Assembly: GCA_045631465.1 (NCBI GenBank)
Contig: JAZQUV010000045.1
Span: forward strand, 1-15,270
Length of the DNA: 15,270 bases
Source of the DNA: Aphodosoma sp045631465
GTDB taxonomy: Bacteria; Bacteroidota; Bacteroidia; Bacteroidales; Paludibacteraceae
Reading direction: 5' to 3'
Shown: in pieces, positions 1 to 7,724 of the stretch
Layout: the number at the start of each line of letters is the position of its first letter
How positions within the stretch are numbered: the stretch's first letter is position 1
Translations under genes and position numbers: made by a program
The notes under the pieces: generated by a model
Told to the model about the DNA's origin: nothing
Databases searched by the model: none
The model's input: the letters and a program-made list of their open reading frames with translations, nothing else

Positions 1-276
1 GATGGTAAGTGTCAAAACCTCTACACTATCGCAACCATGAATAGTTTTCAATGAATCATAATAGACACCTGATTCGGTATAAGTTTTTCCATCACTCCAG
101 GTGTAACTATCGCATGCTGTAACGGTATATGGAACGACTACACTATTATTGATGGTAAGTGTCAAAACCTCTACACTATCGCAACCATGAATAGTTTGCA
201 ATGAGTCATAATAGACACCTGATTCGGTATAAGTTTTTCCATCACTCCAGGTGTAACTATCGCATGCGGTAACGGT
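1..276 (-). repeat. 150-base tandem repeat inside the secreted protein gene
   Basis: Bases 1-126 and 151-276 match with only about three differences, giving a period of exactly 150 bases or 50 residues. The last two complete GCDS modules in the window are therefore almost identical in both DNA and protein (each reads ACDSYTWSDGKTYTESG). The repeat array may continue past the left edge. Near-identity at synonymous sites points to recent duplication or ongoing homogenisation. Confidence 0.85.
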
Positions 277-3200
277 ATATGTTATAGTTTTACCCTTATT
301 AACTGTAAAATTAAGAAGATGTTTAATGCTATCTATAGTAGTTCCGGCATATTTCTCAATATGTGTATATTCCCCTGCGGTTTCCAATGTTTGACCATAC
401 CACACATAAGGCAACTCACTCTCACAAACCGCTAGCGACTGTCTATCCACCGCACCAGTTGTCAACACCGTCAAATTCAACACATGTATCGCACTATCAC
501 ACTCTGCCGAAGCATATTTTTCTGCATCAATATATGTGCCTGTTTCATTATACTCTTTATTTCGCCAAATATATGGTAATACATTATTCCCAATTACTAC
601 TTGCTCGGTAGTCGTCACAGCCTTTGGCATCACTGTCAATTGAAGTGTAACTATACTATCACAGCCATTAACACTAACAACGGTATCACTATAAATGCCT
701 GATTCATTAAGTATTCTACCTCCACCTTCAATATTAAACGGATTAAACTCATAACTACCACATGACACTACCGTTTCGTGACTATTATAAGATGGATGAA
801 CTGTCAAATGCAACTCTACAATACTATCACAACCATAGATATTTTGTAGCGTATCCACATAATTGCCAGAATAATAATATTTTTTACCATTCCATACATA
901 AGCATCGCCAGAACAGATAGTGTCATAGGAAACAAACACACTATTATTCTCTAAAATACCTGTTGCCTCCAATGCCAAACGAAGCCCCCAAGCTTTTGAT
1001 GACGAAACCTTAGTACCATCACTATGCCCTCTATTAGCAATTCGACTATATTTTTTTCTATTAACACCCTGATTTGCTTCATTCGAACCACCCCTCAAAC
1101 ACCATTTTCCATCTACACTTTCAGCCTGGAATGGATCTACTTGATGATTAGGAGAAGAGTAGAAATTAGGGTTAAAATAATCTTGACACCACTCATACAC
1201 ACTACCGCTCATGTCATACAATCCCAATTCGTTAGGTTTGAGTGAAGCCACTGAAACATAGTACGATTTATTATAGCACGCTACCTCATCGATATTATCG
1301 CTACCAGCATACTTATACCCTTTTGAATATTGTCCGCCACGTGCTGCATATTCCCATTCTGCCTCGGTTGGCAAACGGAATGTGAGACCTGTCAACTGGT
1401 TGAGTTTTGCAATCATCTGCTGACAATCATCCCATGTTACCATATTTACCGGACTCTGTGGATTCGATTTGTCGGCACTTGGATTAGTACCCATTATCGC
1501 AGTCCACAACTCTTGCGTCATCTCGGTCTCTCCAATGAAGAAATCTTTGGTCAACGTAACCTCATGACGAGGGAATTCATCCACCTCTGCCTCGGTATCT
1601 TTCTCGGGTGCCCCCATCATGAACGACCCAGCACGCACACGACGCATATTGAACGACACACCATTGACAGTGAACGTAAGCGCAGGATCGGGCAATACCT
1701 CCAATCGCAACTCCACAATACTATCGCAACCATAAATATTTTGCAAAGTATCAATATAAATGCCAGGTTTTGTGTACTCTCTGCCATTCCATGTATAAGT
1801 TTCACCAGAACAGATAGTGTCAAACACTTGATATGTCGTATTATCTTCACCAATAACACGGTCGGCATCAAGAACAAAACGTAAAGCTAAACGAGTCCGT
1901 TTAACTTTTTTATCCACTACTTTATTTCTAAAAGCAACTCTACCATATTTAGCCCCATAAAAAGCACTTCCTCCTCTAATAAAAGCTTTATCCGAATTCA
2001 ATACCCCTATTGGGTCTACTTGCATCTCTGCGGTATATTGCCGATTATAGTCATATATCCATTCCCACACATTACCAGCCATATCATAAACACCTAATTC
2101 ATTAGGTTTTAACAACTTCACTTCACGTAATTTACGATCAGGAGTATTAACATCACTCCACGCCACCTCTAATGGGTCGTTACTTCCCGGATATTTATAC
2201 CCTTTCGACAAATGTCCACCACGAGCAGCATACTCCCATTCTGCTTCGGTTGGCATACGGAAAGTTAGTCCAGTCAAAGCATTCAACTTCTCAACAAAAT
2301 CGAGACAATCATAATAAGAGAGACAATACATTGGATAGTTTGGTCCATACCCAAGATTCACTTCACCTCCACTTCTTTTTTCCTCCTCTTGAATAGTAGT
2401 TCCCATAACGGCAGTCCACAACTCTTGTGTGAGCATGGTTTCTGCAATAAAATAGTCACGGGTGAGAGTAACTTGATGGGCAGGCTTCTCTTCTTCCAAA
2501 GCATCATCGCCCTGCTCTGGAGTCGCCCCCATCATGAACGACCCAGCACGCACGCGCATCATATTGAACGACACACCATTGACAGTGAATGTAAGCGCAG
2601 GATCAGGCATCACCTCCAATCGCAACTCCACTATACTATCGCAACCATAGATATTTTGCAAAGTATCAGTATAAATGCCAGGTTTTGTGTACTCTCTGCC
2701 ATTCCAAGTATATGTTTCACCTGCGCAGATAGTGTCATACACCTGATATGTCTTATTATCTTCAGCTATCACTCGATCTGCATCCAATACAAAACGGAAT
2801 GCACGACGAGATGATTTATCAGTTTTCAAAACCTCTGTAGTGGTATATCTACAAGAGACTCGATTATATCCAGTATCCCAAGCTGTACTTCCACCTCGGA
2901 GACCAACCTTATTTCCATTAATATCTCCCAATGGATTGACTTGTGCTTCAACTGTATATGTACGACGATAATCATACATATACTCCCACACATTGCCTGC
3001 CATATCATAAACGCCTAACTCATTAGGCTTTAACAACTTCACCTCTCGCAACTTACGATCAGGAGCATTAACATCACTCCACGCCACCTCTAATGGATCG
3101 TTACTTCCGGGGTATTTATATCCTTTCGACAAATGTCCACCACGAGCAGCATACTCCCACTCGGCTTCGGTTGGCATACGGAAAGTTAGTCCTGTCAATT

Positions 3201-3918
3201 CATTCAATTTCTCAACAAAATCGAGACAATCATTATGTGAAAGACAATACATTGGGTAGTTTGGTCCATATCCAAGACTCGCTTCTCCTTTATCCCTTTT
3301 TGCCTCCTCCTCTTGAATAGTTGTTCCCATAACAGCAGTCCACAACTCTTGTGTGAGCATGGTTTCTGCAATAAAATAGTCACGGGTGAGAGTAACTTGA
3401 TGTGCAGGCTTCTCTTCTTCCAAAGCATCATCGCCCTGCTCTGGTGTTGCACCCATCATGAACGACCCAGCACGCACACGAATCATATTAAACGACACAC
3501 CATTGACAGTGAATGTAAGCGCAGGGTCGGGCAATACCTCCAATCGCAACTCCACAATACTATCGCAACCATAAATATTTTGCAAAGTATCAGTATAAAT
3601 GCCAGGTTTTGTGTACTCTCTGCCATTCCATGTATATGCCTCACCAGCACAAATAGTGTCAAACACAATTGTGTAGGTTGGTTGATGCTCAATAAAAGAA
3701 ATATGCTGAACATCATCGTAGGGCGACGTATAGAGTAACCATCCCCCACGATGAGTGATATCAAACGAATTTTCGGAATAAGTCATGCGCCCAAAAACAC
3801 GAAATGCAATAGGCAGAGAATCTACCCCCTCTCTCGGGTATATACATAGCGCATTTTGTGCCACCGACAACAATGACACACACAAATAAACAAACAAAAA
3901 TAGTATCTTTTTCTTCAT
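1..3918 (-). CDS. Large secreted protein with three tandem FGE/SUMF1-like domains and nine GCDS modules (partial, C-terminus beyond the window)
   Basis: The frame stays open for 1306 codons from the ATG at 3918 to the left edge, so the C-terminus is missing. Residues 1-20 form a Sec signal peptide (MKKK, hydrophobic core, SVA before QNA) with no lipobox, which predicts secretion. Three formylglycine-generating-enzyme-like domains follow at about residues 140-380, 450-685 and 755-985. Each has the family hallmarks RAGSFMMG, PTEAEWEYAARGG, a GNVWE-like motif (GSVYE in the third) and RGGS. They are separated and followed by nine modules of about 45-50 residues with Y-x-W-x-G, SG-x-Y and GCDS motifs, each usually holding two cysteines. 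True FGEs and bacterial homologues use a cysteine pair just after RGGS. Here domain 1 keeps one cysteine (VSCRY) and domains 2 and 3 none, so sulfatase-activating chemistry is unlikely. A surface binding or adhesion role is inferred. A type IX secretion tail would be expected at the unseen C-terminus but cannot be checked. Confidence 0.88.
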   Translation of the reverse strand, partial: MKKKILFLFVYLCVSLLSVAQNALCIYPREGVDSLPIAFRVFGRMTYSENSFDITHRGGWLLYTSPYDDVQHISFIEHQPTYTIVFDTICAGEAYTWNGREYTKPGIYTDTLQNIYGCDSIVELRLEVLPDPALTFTVNGVSFNMIRVRAGSFMMGATPEQGDDALEEEKPAHQVTLTRDYFIAETMLTQELWTAVMGTTIQEEEAKRDKGEASLGYGPNYPMYCLSHNDCLDFVEKLNELTGLTFRMPTEAEWEYAARGGHLSKGYKYPGSNDPLEVAWSDVNAPDRKLREVKLLKPNELGVYDMAGNVWEYMYDYRRTYTVEAQVNPLGDINGNKVGLRGGSTAWDTGYNRVSCRYTTTEVLKTDKSSRRAFRFVLDADRVIAEDNKTYQVYDTICAGETYTWNGREYTKPGIYTDTLQNIYGCDSIVELRLEVMPDPALTFTVNGVSFNMMRVRAGSFMMGATPEQGDDALEEEKPAHQVTLTRDYFIAETMLTQELWTAVMGTTIQEEEKRSGGEVNLGYGPNYPMYCLSYYDCLDFVEKLNALTGLTFRMPTEAEWEYAARGGHLSKGYKYPGSNDPLEVAWSDVNTPDRKLREVKLLKPNELGVYDMAGNVWEWIYDYNRQYTAEMQVDPIGVLNSDKAFIRGGSAFYGAKYGRVAFRNKVVDKKVKRTRLALRFVLDADRVIGEDNTTYQVFDTICSGETYTWNGREYTKPGIYIDTLQNIYGCDSIVELRLEVLPDPALTFTVNGVSFNMRRVRAGSFMMGAPEKDTEAEVDEFPRHEVTLTKDFFIGETEMTQELWTAIMGTNPSADKSNPQSPVNMVTWDDCQQMIAKLNQLTGLTFRLPTEAEWEYAARGGQYSKGYKYAGSDNIDEVACYNKSYYVSVASLKPNELGLYDMSGSVYEWCQDYFNPNFYSSPNHQVDPFQAESVDGKWCLRGGSNEANQGVNRKKYSRIANRGHSDGTKVSSSKAWGLRLALEATGILENNSVFVSYDTICSGDAYVWNGKKYYYSGNYVDTLQNIYGCDSIVELHLTVHPSYNSHETVVSCGSYEFNPFNIEGGGRILNESGIYSDTVVSVNGCDSIVTLQLTVMPKAVTTTEQVVIGNNVLPYIWRNKEYNETGTYIDAEKYASAECDSAIHVLNLTVLTTGAVDRQSLAVCESELPYVWYGQTLETAGEYTHIEKYAGTTIDSIKHLLNFTVNKGKTITYTVTACDSYTWSDGKTYTESGVYYDSLQTIHGCDSVEVLTLTINNSVVVPYTVTACDSYTWSDGKTYTESGVYYDSLKTIHGCDSVEVLTLTI
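1822..3660 (-). repeat. Two tandem FGE-plus-GCDS modules, near-identical in part (period about 920 bases)
   Basis: The landmark AGTGTC recurs at 3655-3660, 2731-2736 and 1816-1821, giving module lengths of 924 and 915 bases. Bases 3065-3560 and 2140-2640 are very similar, with scattered substitutions and a 9-base indel. In contrast, 2790-2980 and 1870-2055, which code for the last 60 or so residues of each FGE-like domain, are strongly diverged. A third, more distant module lies at about 925-1820 (period 897). Duplication followed by local divergence or gene conversion is inferred. Confidence 0.75.
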
Positions 3919-4035
3919 CGAATTTTCTAATCCACTGTTCTAAAACAACGTGAGTTCGATATAACTTTTATCTCACACGGAACGCACTGAAAACACGGAA
4001 TTTTATTATTTATCTCCCACAGATTTTTTAACAAG

Positions 4036-4093
4036 ATTATTGCTGTGCTCGGCAATTAGAGTAAACTCTATTGCTCTCGCTTATCGCAATAAT
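4036..4093. repeat. Nested two-stem hairpin element, copy A
   Basis: The outer stem is ATTATTGC (4036-4043) with GCAATAAT (4086-4093). The inner stem is TAGAGT (4057-4062) with ACTCTA (4065-4070), closed by a two-base loop. Between the stems lie CTCGGCA on the left and TTGCTCTCGCTTAT on the right. These connecting sequences are shared with the element at 4144-4205, while the stem sequences are not. Confidence 0.6.
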
Positions 4094-4143
4094 TCACAGA
4101 TTTTTTAGATTTTTGCCATCCGGATATAACGATTTTTATCAAG

Positions 4144-4205
4144 ATTTTGTTTTCACTCGGCATAACCCAAATAAATTTGGTTTTTGCTCTCACTTATAAC
4201 AAAAT
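4144..4205. repeat. Nested two-stem hairpin element, copy B
   Basis: The outer stem is ATTTTGTT (4144-4151) with AACAAAAT (4198-4205). The inner stem is CCAAAT (4167-4172) with ATTTGG (4175-4180) and an AA loop. The connecting strands hold CTCGGCA and TTGCTCTCACTTAT, matching copy A almost exactly. Both stems differ in sequence from copy A yet remain paired, which is a covariation pattern expected when the fold is what matters. Confidence 0.6.
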
Positions 4206-4302
4206 TCGCTCTTTTGCTCCGCAAAAATCGCTCTACGGATAACACAGATGCCATGCGGATTCTTATATCGAACTGACGTTAAAAACAATAACAAAATGAC
4301 AT

Positions 4303-4331
4303 AAAAAAAAGCGAGAACTTAACTTTCTCGC
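4303..4331 (-). terminator. Intrinsic terminator of the 6S RNA candidate
   Basis: GCGAGAA (4311-4317 on the plus strand) pairs with TTCTCGC (4325-4331) across a seven-base loop. Read on the minus strand, the stem is followed by eight uridines (4303-4310). This is a textbook Rho-independent terminator. Confidence 0.85.
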
Positions 4332-4512
4332 TCTTGTTAGGTATTTGGCGTGACCTCGAATCTACGAATAAGTTAAGCCCACGCTGTATATACAACAATG
4401 GGCATCTTTTAACTTATCCTTTCAGATTCTAAAATCGCCAAATTTTAACAAGAGAAAGAATAAAGCAAAAATGCTTTTAAAAAATGGTCTGAGAACTCTA
4501 CTCAGTGTAATA
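4303..4512 (-). ncRNA. ssrS: 6S RNA candidate (SsrS, Bacteroidales type)
   Basis: A promoter just upstream and a strong terminator at the end define a roughly 200-base non-coding transcript. It folds into one long interrupted hairpin. CTCTTGTTA (4446-4454) pairs with 4331-4339; TTTGGCG (4436-4442) pairs with 4344-4350; a six-base helix joins 4424-4429 with 4358-4363; GGATAAGTTAA (4409-4419) pairs with 4366-4376; and GCCCA/TGGGC (4399-4403 with 4377-4381) caps the rod. Unpaired stretches between the helices resemble the bubble that lets 6S RNA mimic an open promoter and bind the housekeeping RNA polymerase holoenzyme in stationary phase. The assignment rests on length, shape, promoter and terminator, not on a covariance-model search. 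An unrelated structured RNA is the alternative. Confidence 0.72.
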
Positions 4513-4517
4513 TAGTG

Positions 4518-4548
4518 CAAAGATACAATAAAAATTGCAAATTAACAA
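4518..4548 (-). promoter_or_regulatory. Bacteroidetes-type promoter of the 6S RNA candidate
   Basis: On the minus strand TTG (4548-4546), a 20-base spacer, then TATCTTTG (4525-4518) matches the Bacteroidetes primary-sigma consensus TTTG-N19-TAnnTTTG. Transcription would begin near 4512. It lies just downstream of the ffh terminator, so the RNA is transcribed independently of ffh. Confidence 0.8.
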
Positions 4549-4559
4549 CAAAATATCAC

Positions 4560-4609
4560 AAAAAAAACAACAAAGGTGATTAACTATATATCAAGTTAAC
4601 CACCTTTGT
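4560..4609 (-). terminator. Intrinsic terminator of ffh
   Basis: ACAAAGGTGATTAAC (4570-4584) pairs with GTTAACCACCTTTGT (4595-4609) over 15 positions with one wobble and a ten-base loop. On the minus strand it is followed by GTT and eight uridines (4567-4560). It sits about 20 bases after the ffh stop codon. Confidence 0.85.
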
Positions 4610-4630
4610 CATATATTATTACTCCTCAAA

Positions 4631-5959
4631 TCAACGACGGCGCATCATTTTAGGGTTTTTGCTTAGTTGTTGTACGCCTTTGAGCATTTTTTGCATGTCG
4701 GAGAATTGTTTCAACAAACGATTTACCTCTACGATAGAGCGACCAGAACCTTTTGAAATACGGTTTTTACGTGAACCATTGATAATTGCTGGGTTTGTGC
4801 GTTCTTCATTAGTCATTGACTGAATAATTGCCTCGATACCTTTGAACGAGTTATCATCGATATCAACATCTTTCAAAGCTTTACCAACTCCTGGAATCAT
4901 AGAAGCAAGCTCTTTGATGTTACCCATCTTCTTGATTTGTTGGATTTGATTATAAAAGTCGTTGAGGTCGAATTGGTTTTTAGCAATTTTCTTAGAGAGT
5001 TTGCGAGCTTCTTCTTCGTCGAATTGTTCTTGAGCACGTTCAACGAGCGAAACAATGTCGCCCATACCAAGGATACGGTCGGCCATACGCGCTGGGTGGA
5101 AGAGATCGATAGCCTCCATTTTTTCGCCAGTACCGACAAATTTGATTGGTTTTTCGACTACAGAGCGGATTGACAAAGCAGCACCACCACGAGTATCACC
5201 ATCCAATTTAGTCAATACAACACCAGTAAAGTCGAGACGATCGTTGAACTCTTTAGCAGTATTCACAGCATCTTGACCAGTCATCGAATCGACAACGAAC
5301 AAAATCTCTTGTGGATTGATAGCTGCTTTGATAGCAGCGATTTCGGTCATCATTTGCTCATCGACAGCAAGACGACCAGCGGTATCGATAATCACCACAT
5401 CGCGACCCTCACGTTTAGCGTGAGCAATAGCATTTTGAGCGATTTCGATAGGATTTTTATTCTCTATTTCGGAATATACAGGCACTTTGATTTGTTCACC
5501 AAGCACGCGCAATTGCTCAATCGCAGCAGGACGATAGACGTCACATGCCACCAACAAAGGATTTTTGCCTTGTTTTGTTTTGAGCATATTGGCCAATTTG
5601 CCAGAGAAAGTAGTCTTACCCGAACCTTGAAGACCACTCATAAGAATAATAGCAGGTTGACCTGGTTGAGATTTTACGTTCAACGCCACATTTTCGCCAC
5701 CCATAAGGCGAGCCAATTCGTCGTGAACGATTTTCACCATCATCTCTTGAGGTTTTACCGCAAGAAGCACATTTTGTCCAAGAGCTTTAGTTTTTACTTC
5801 GTCAGTAAAAGTTTTAGCAACTTTATAGTTTACATCGGCATCGAGGAGCGCTTTACGCACATCTTTAAGAGTTTCAGCGACGTTGATTTCAGTGATTTTA
5901 CCTTGACCTTTAAGGATTTTAAAAGAACGCTCAAGGCGTTCGCTCAATGATTCAAACAT
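4631..5959 (-). CDS. ffh: Signal recognition particle protein Ffh
   Basis: The 442-residue protein has the usual length and order of Ffh. An N-terminal helical domain begins MFESLSERLE. The SRP GTPase follows, with GLQGSGKTT (residues 109-117), DTAGR (192-196) and TKLDGD (250-255). A methionine-rich M domain runs from about 330, with the RNA-binding segment RISKGSGRSIVEVNRLLKQF (400-419). Ffh binds 4.5S RNA and signal sequences emerging from the ribosome, and hands the complex to FtsY at the membrane. An in-frame ATG eight codons upstream (5983) exists, but the family begins at MFESL, so 5959 is chosen. The gene has its own promoter (6046-6076) and terminator (4560-4609), so it is probably monocistronic. 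Confidence 0.97.
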   Translation of the reverse strand: MFESLSERLERSFKILKGQGKITEINVAETLKDVRKALLDADVNYKVAKTFTDEVKTKALGQNVLLAVKPQEMMVKIVHDELARLMGGENVALNVKSQPGQPAIILMSGLQGSGKTTFSGKLANMLKTKQGKNPLLVACDVYRPAAIEQLRVLGEQIKVPVYSEIENKNPIEIAQNAIAHAKREGRDVVIIDTAGRLAVDEQMMTEIAAIKAAINPQEILFVVDSMTGQDAVNTAKEFNDRLDFTGVVLTKLDGDTRGGAALSIRSVVEKPIKFVGTGEKMEAIDLFHPARMADRILGMGDIVSLVERAQEQFDEEEARKLSKKIAKNQFDLNDFYNQIQQIKKMGNIKELASMIPGVGKALKDVDIDDNSFKGIEAIIQSMTNEERTNPAIINGSRKNRISKGSGRSIVEVNRLLKQFSDMQKMLKGVQQLSKNPKMMRRR

Positions 5960-6045
5960 TATTTTATCAGTAATTAGTAGCAAGTAGTAGGTCGTGAGAC
6001 ATTACTCGCTCGTTTATATTTATTTACAACAAAAATTTCGGGGTG

Positions 6046-6076
6046 CAAAGTTACAAAAAAATAGCAATATACACAA
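6046..6076 (-). promoter_or_regulatory. Bacteroidetes-type promoter of ffh
   Basis: On the minus strand TTG (6076-6074), 20 bases, then TAACTTTG (6053-6046) matches the Bacteroidetes consensus closely. It falls in the radA-ffh gap, about 90 bases before the ffh start. Confidence 0.8.
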
Positions 6077-6082
6077 GATAGA

Positions 6083-7453
6083 CTATCCGAATAGTGTTCG
6101 GAAAGCTTCTTCGACCTTATTCACACCTATAATTTCTATTCCCCATGCTTTTTTAGGTAACTGCTGACGATTGAATTCAGGAATTACGATGCGCTTAAAT
6201 CCCAATTTAGCAGCCTCGGAAATACGTTGTTCGATGCGATTGACAGGTCGAATTTCGCCACTCAATCCCACCTCGCCAGTCATACAGACACTAGAATCGA
6301 TGGCAATATCGAGGTTGCTTGATAGCACCGCAGCAATGACAGCAAGGTCGATAGCAGGATCGTTGACACGTAGTCCGCCCGCAATATTAAGGAAGACATC
6401 TTTCTGCGGAAGTTTGAAACCAGCACGTTTTTCCAACACAGCCAAAAGCATGTTCATACGACGGATATCGAATCCAGTGGCAGAACGTTGAGGGACACCA
6501 TAGGCAGAGGTAGAAACAAGAGCTTGCACTTCGATCAAGAAAGGACGGACACCTTCGATCATAGCAGAAATAGCCACACCACTAAGTCCTTCGTTGTTTT
6601 TACTCAACAACAACTCACTAGGATTGACAACTTCGCGCAAACCGCTACCTTGCATTTCGTAGATAGCAAGTTCGTCGGTGCTACCAAAACGATTTTTGTG
6701 AGCACGCAAAATGCGATACATATAATGGCGGTCGCCTTCGAACTGAAGCACAGTGTCGACAATGTGTTCCAAAATTTTAGGTCCGGCAATACTACCCTCC
6801 TTAGTGATGTGACCAATCATAAGGACAGGGATGCCACTCTCTTTGGCAAACTTGAGCAAAGCACCAGAGCACTCGCGCACTTGGGTGATTGAACCAGCAC
6901 TTTGTTCGGCAGTTTCGGTGACAATGGTCTGAATAGAATCGACAATAAGCAAATCAGGCTCGACAGTTTTGACATGCGAGAATATCTCTTCGAGACGAGT
7001 TTCGCTAACGATGTAGCATTCGCTCTGCATTTCGCCCACGCGCTCGGCACGCATTTTGAGTTGATTAACACTCTCCTCACCACTAGCATAAAGGATTTTT
7101 TTGCCACTCATTTGCAAAGCGACTTGCAAGACAAGAGTAGATTTGCCAATGCCAGGTTCTCCTCCGATAAGGACAAGACTACCTTTGACCAAACCGCCAC
7201 CCAACACACGATTCAACTCGCCATTCATAGTGTCGAGGCGAGGTTCTGCCTTCACGTCAATCTCCGTGATTTTTCGAGGGCGAACAGAACCACGCAACTC
7301 CTCATAGCCATGCTGTATACGCGATGACGACTCGGCCTTTATGGTTTGTTCCACAAAGGTATTCCACTGACCACAAGCAGGGCATTTGCCATAGGCTTTG
7401 GGATAGTCAGCTCCGCAAGCCGTACATACATATACTTTTTTATCTTTAGCCAT
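6083..7453 (-). CDS. radA: DNA repair protein RadA
   Basis: The 456-residue protein matches full-length RadA (Sms), a RecA-like DnaB-type helicase that promotes branch migration in recombinational repair. An N-terminal zinc finger has CxxC pairs at residues 10/13 and 24/27. Walker A is GEPGIGKST (98-106) and Walker B is LLIVDSIQ (168-175). The RadA-specific KNRFG motif sits at 253-257. From about 290 the C-terminus is a Lon-protease-like domain, including GFDIRRMNMLLAVLEKR and GGLRVNDPAIDL; in RadA it is structural, not proteolytic. The start MAKDKK places the zinc finger at the expected distance. It lies 271 bases after serS and 123 bases before ffh. No consensus promoter was found directly upstream. 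Confidence 0.96.
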   Translation of the reverse strand: MAKDKKVYVCTACGADYPKAYGKCPACGQWNTFVEQTIKAESSSRIQHGYEELRGSVRPRKITEIDVKAEPRLDTMNGELNRVLGGGLVKGSLVLIGGEPGIGKSTLVLQVALQMSGKKILYASGEESVNQLKMRAERVGEMQSECYIVSETRLEEIFSHVKTVEPDLLIVDSIQTIVTETAEQSAGSITQVRECSGALLKFAKESGIPVLMIGHITKEGSIAGPKILEHIVDTVLQFEGDRHYMYRILRAHKNRFGSTDELAIYEMQGSGLREVVNPSELLLSKNNEGLSGVAISAMIEGVRPFLIEVQALVSTSAYGVPQRSATGFDIRRMNMLLAVLEKRAGFKLPQKDVFLNIAGGLRVNDPAIDLAVIAAVLSSNLDIAIDSSVCMTGEVGLSGEIRPVNRIEQRISEAAKLGFKRIVIPEFNRQQLPKKAWGIEIIGVNKVEEAFRTLFG

Positions 7454-7466
7454 AATTTATTTTAAA

Positions 7467-7717
7467 AGACAGAACGACATAAGATCATAAAATAATTATA
7501 AATATAAGTCGTAAATAACAAAATTTTAATATTATTTATCCTACAAGTTTTTATTTTTTACATAAAGGTCTTGCTTTTTACTTCGTAAAAATCTCGACTC
7601 AAATGACATACTAAAAAGATGTAACTTAAAATATGTCTTTTATTTACCAAGATGAAACTTTAGTTTCAGCGAGGTATATGTAAAAGAATAAAAATATGTT
7701 CTTATGTCATTCTGTCT
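7467..7717. repeat. 251-base serS-radA intergenic segment bounded by an 18-base inverted repeat
   Basis: Bases 7467-7484 (AGACAGAACGACATAAGA) and 7700-7717 are reverse complements with one mismatch. Inside are two nested hairpins. The first, at 7568-7598, has outer GTC/GAC, inner TTTTTAC/GTAAAAA and a TTC loop. The second, at 7645-7676, has outer TACC/GGTA, inner GAAACT/AGTTTC and a TT loop. GACATA/TATGTC at 7605-7638 encloses further A+T-rich sequence. No gene is present. The architecture parallels 3947-4280. It is either a MITE-like element or structured untranslated sequence; no target duplication is evident. Confidence 0.5.
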
Positions 7718-7724
7718 AAAAAAT

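Larger units (their letters stand above)
3947..4280. repeat. 334-base intergenic segment bounded by an 18-base inverted repeat
   Basis: Bases 3947-3964 and 4263-4280 are reverse complements with one mismatch; the right arm reads TTATATCGAACTGACGTT. The segment contains a CACACGG repeat (3967-3982, and CACGGAA again at 3994-4000), two nested hairpins (4036-4093 and 4144-4205) and a simple hairpin TTTTGC-tcc-GCAAAA at 4212-4226. There is no credible gene. It could be a non-autonomous mobile element (MITE-like) or a structured untranslated region. No target-site duplication is obvious, so its mobility is uncertain. Confidence 0.5.

Noticed and set aside
1330..1884. A 184-codon plus-strand reading frame, with similar ones at 2389-2814 and 3313-3738
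   Set aside because: They are antisense to the repeated FGE-like domains, recur with the repeats, and have no protein-like composition. The minus-strand frame with signal peptide and FGE motifs is the real gene.
1870..3060. Diversity-generating retroelement target in the C-terminal parts of the FGE-like domains
   Set aside because: The differences include many changes other than at adenines and many silent ones, and no reverse transcriptase or template repeat is present in the window.
5273..5950. A 225-codon plus-strand frame opposite ffh
   Set aside because: It is a shadow of the ffh coding frame; the codon pattern belongs to ffh.
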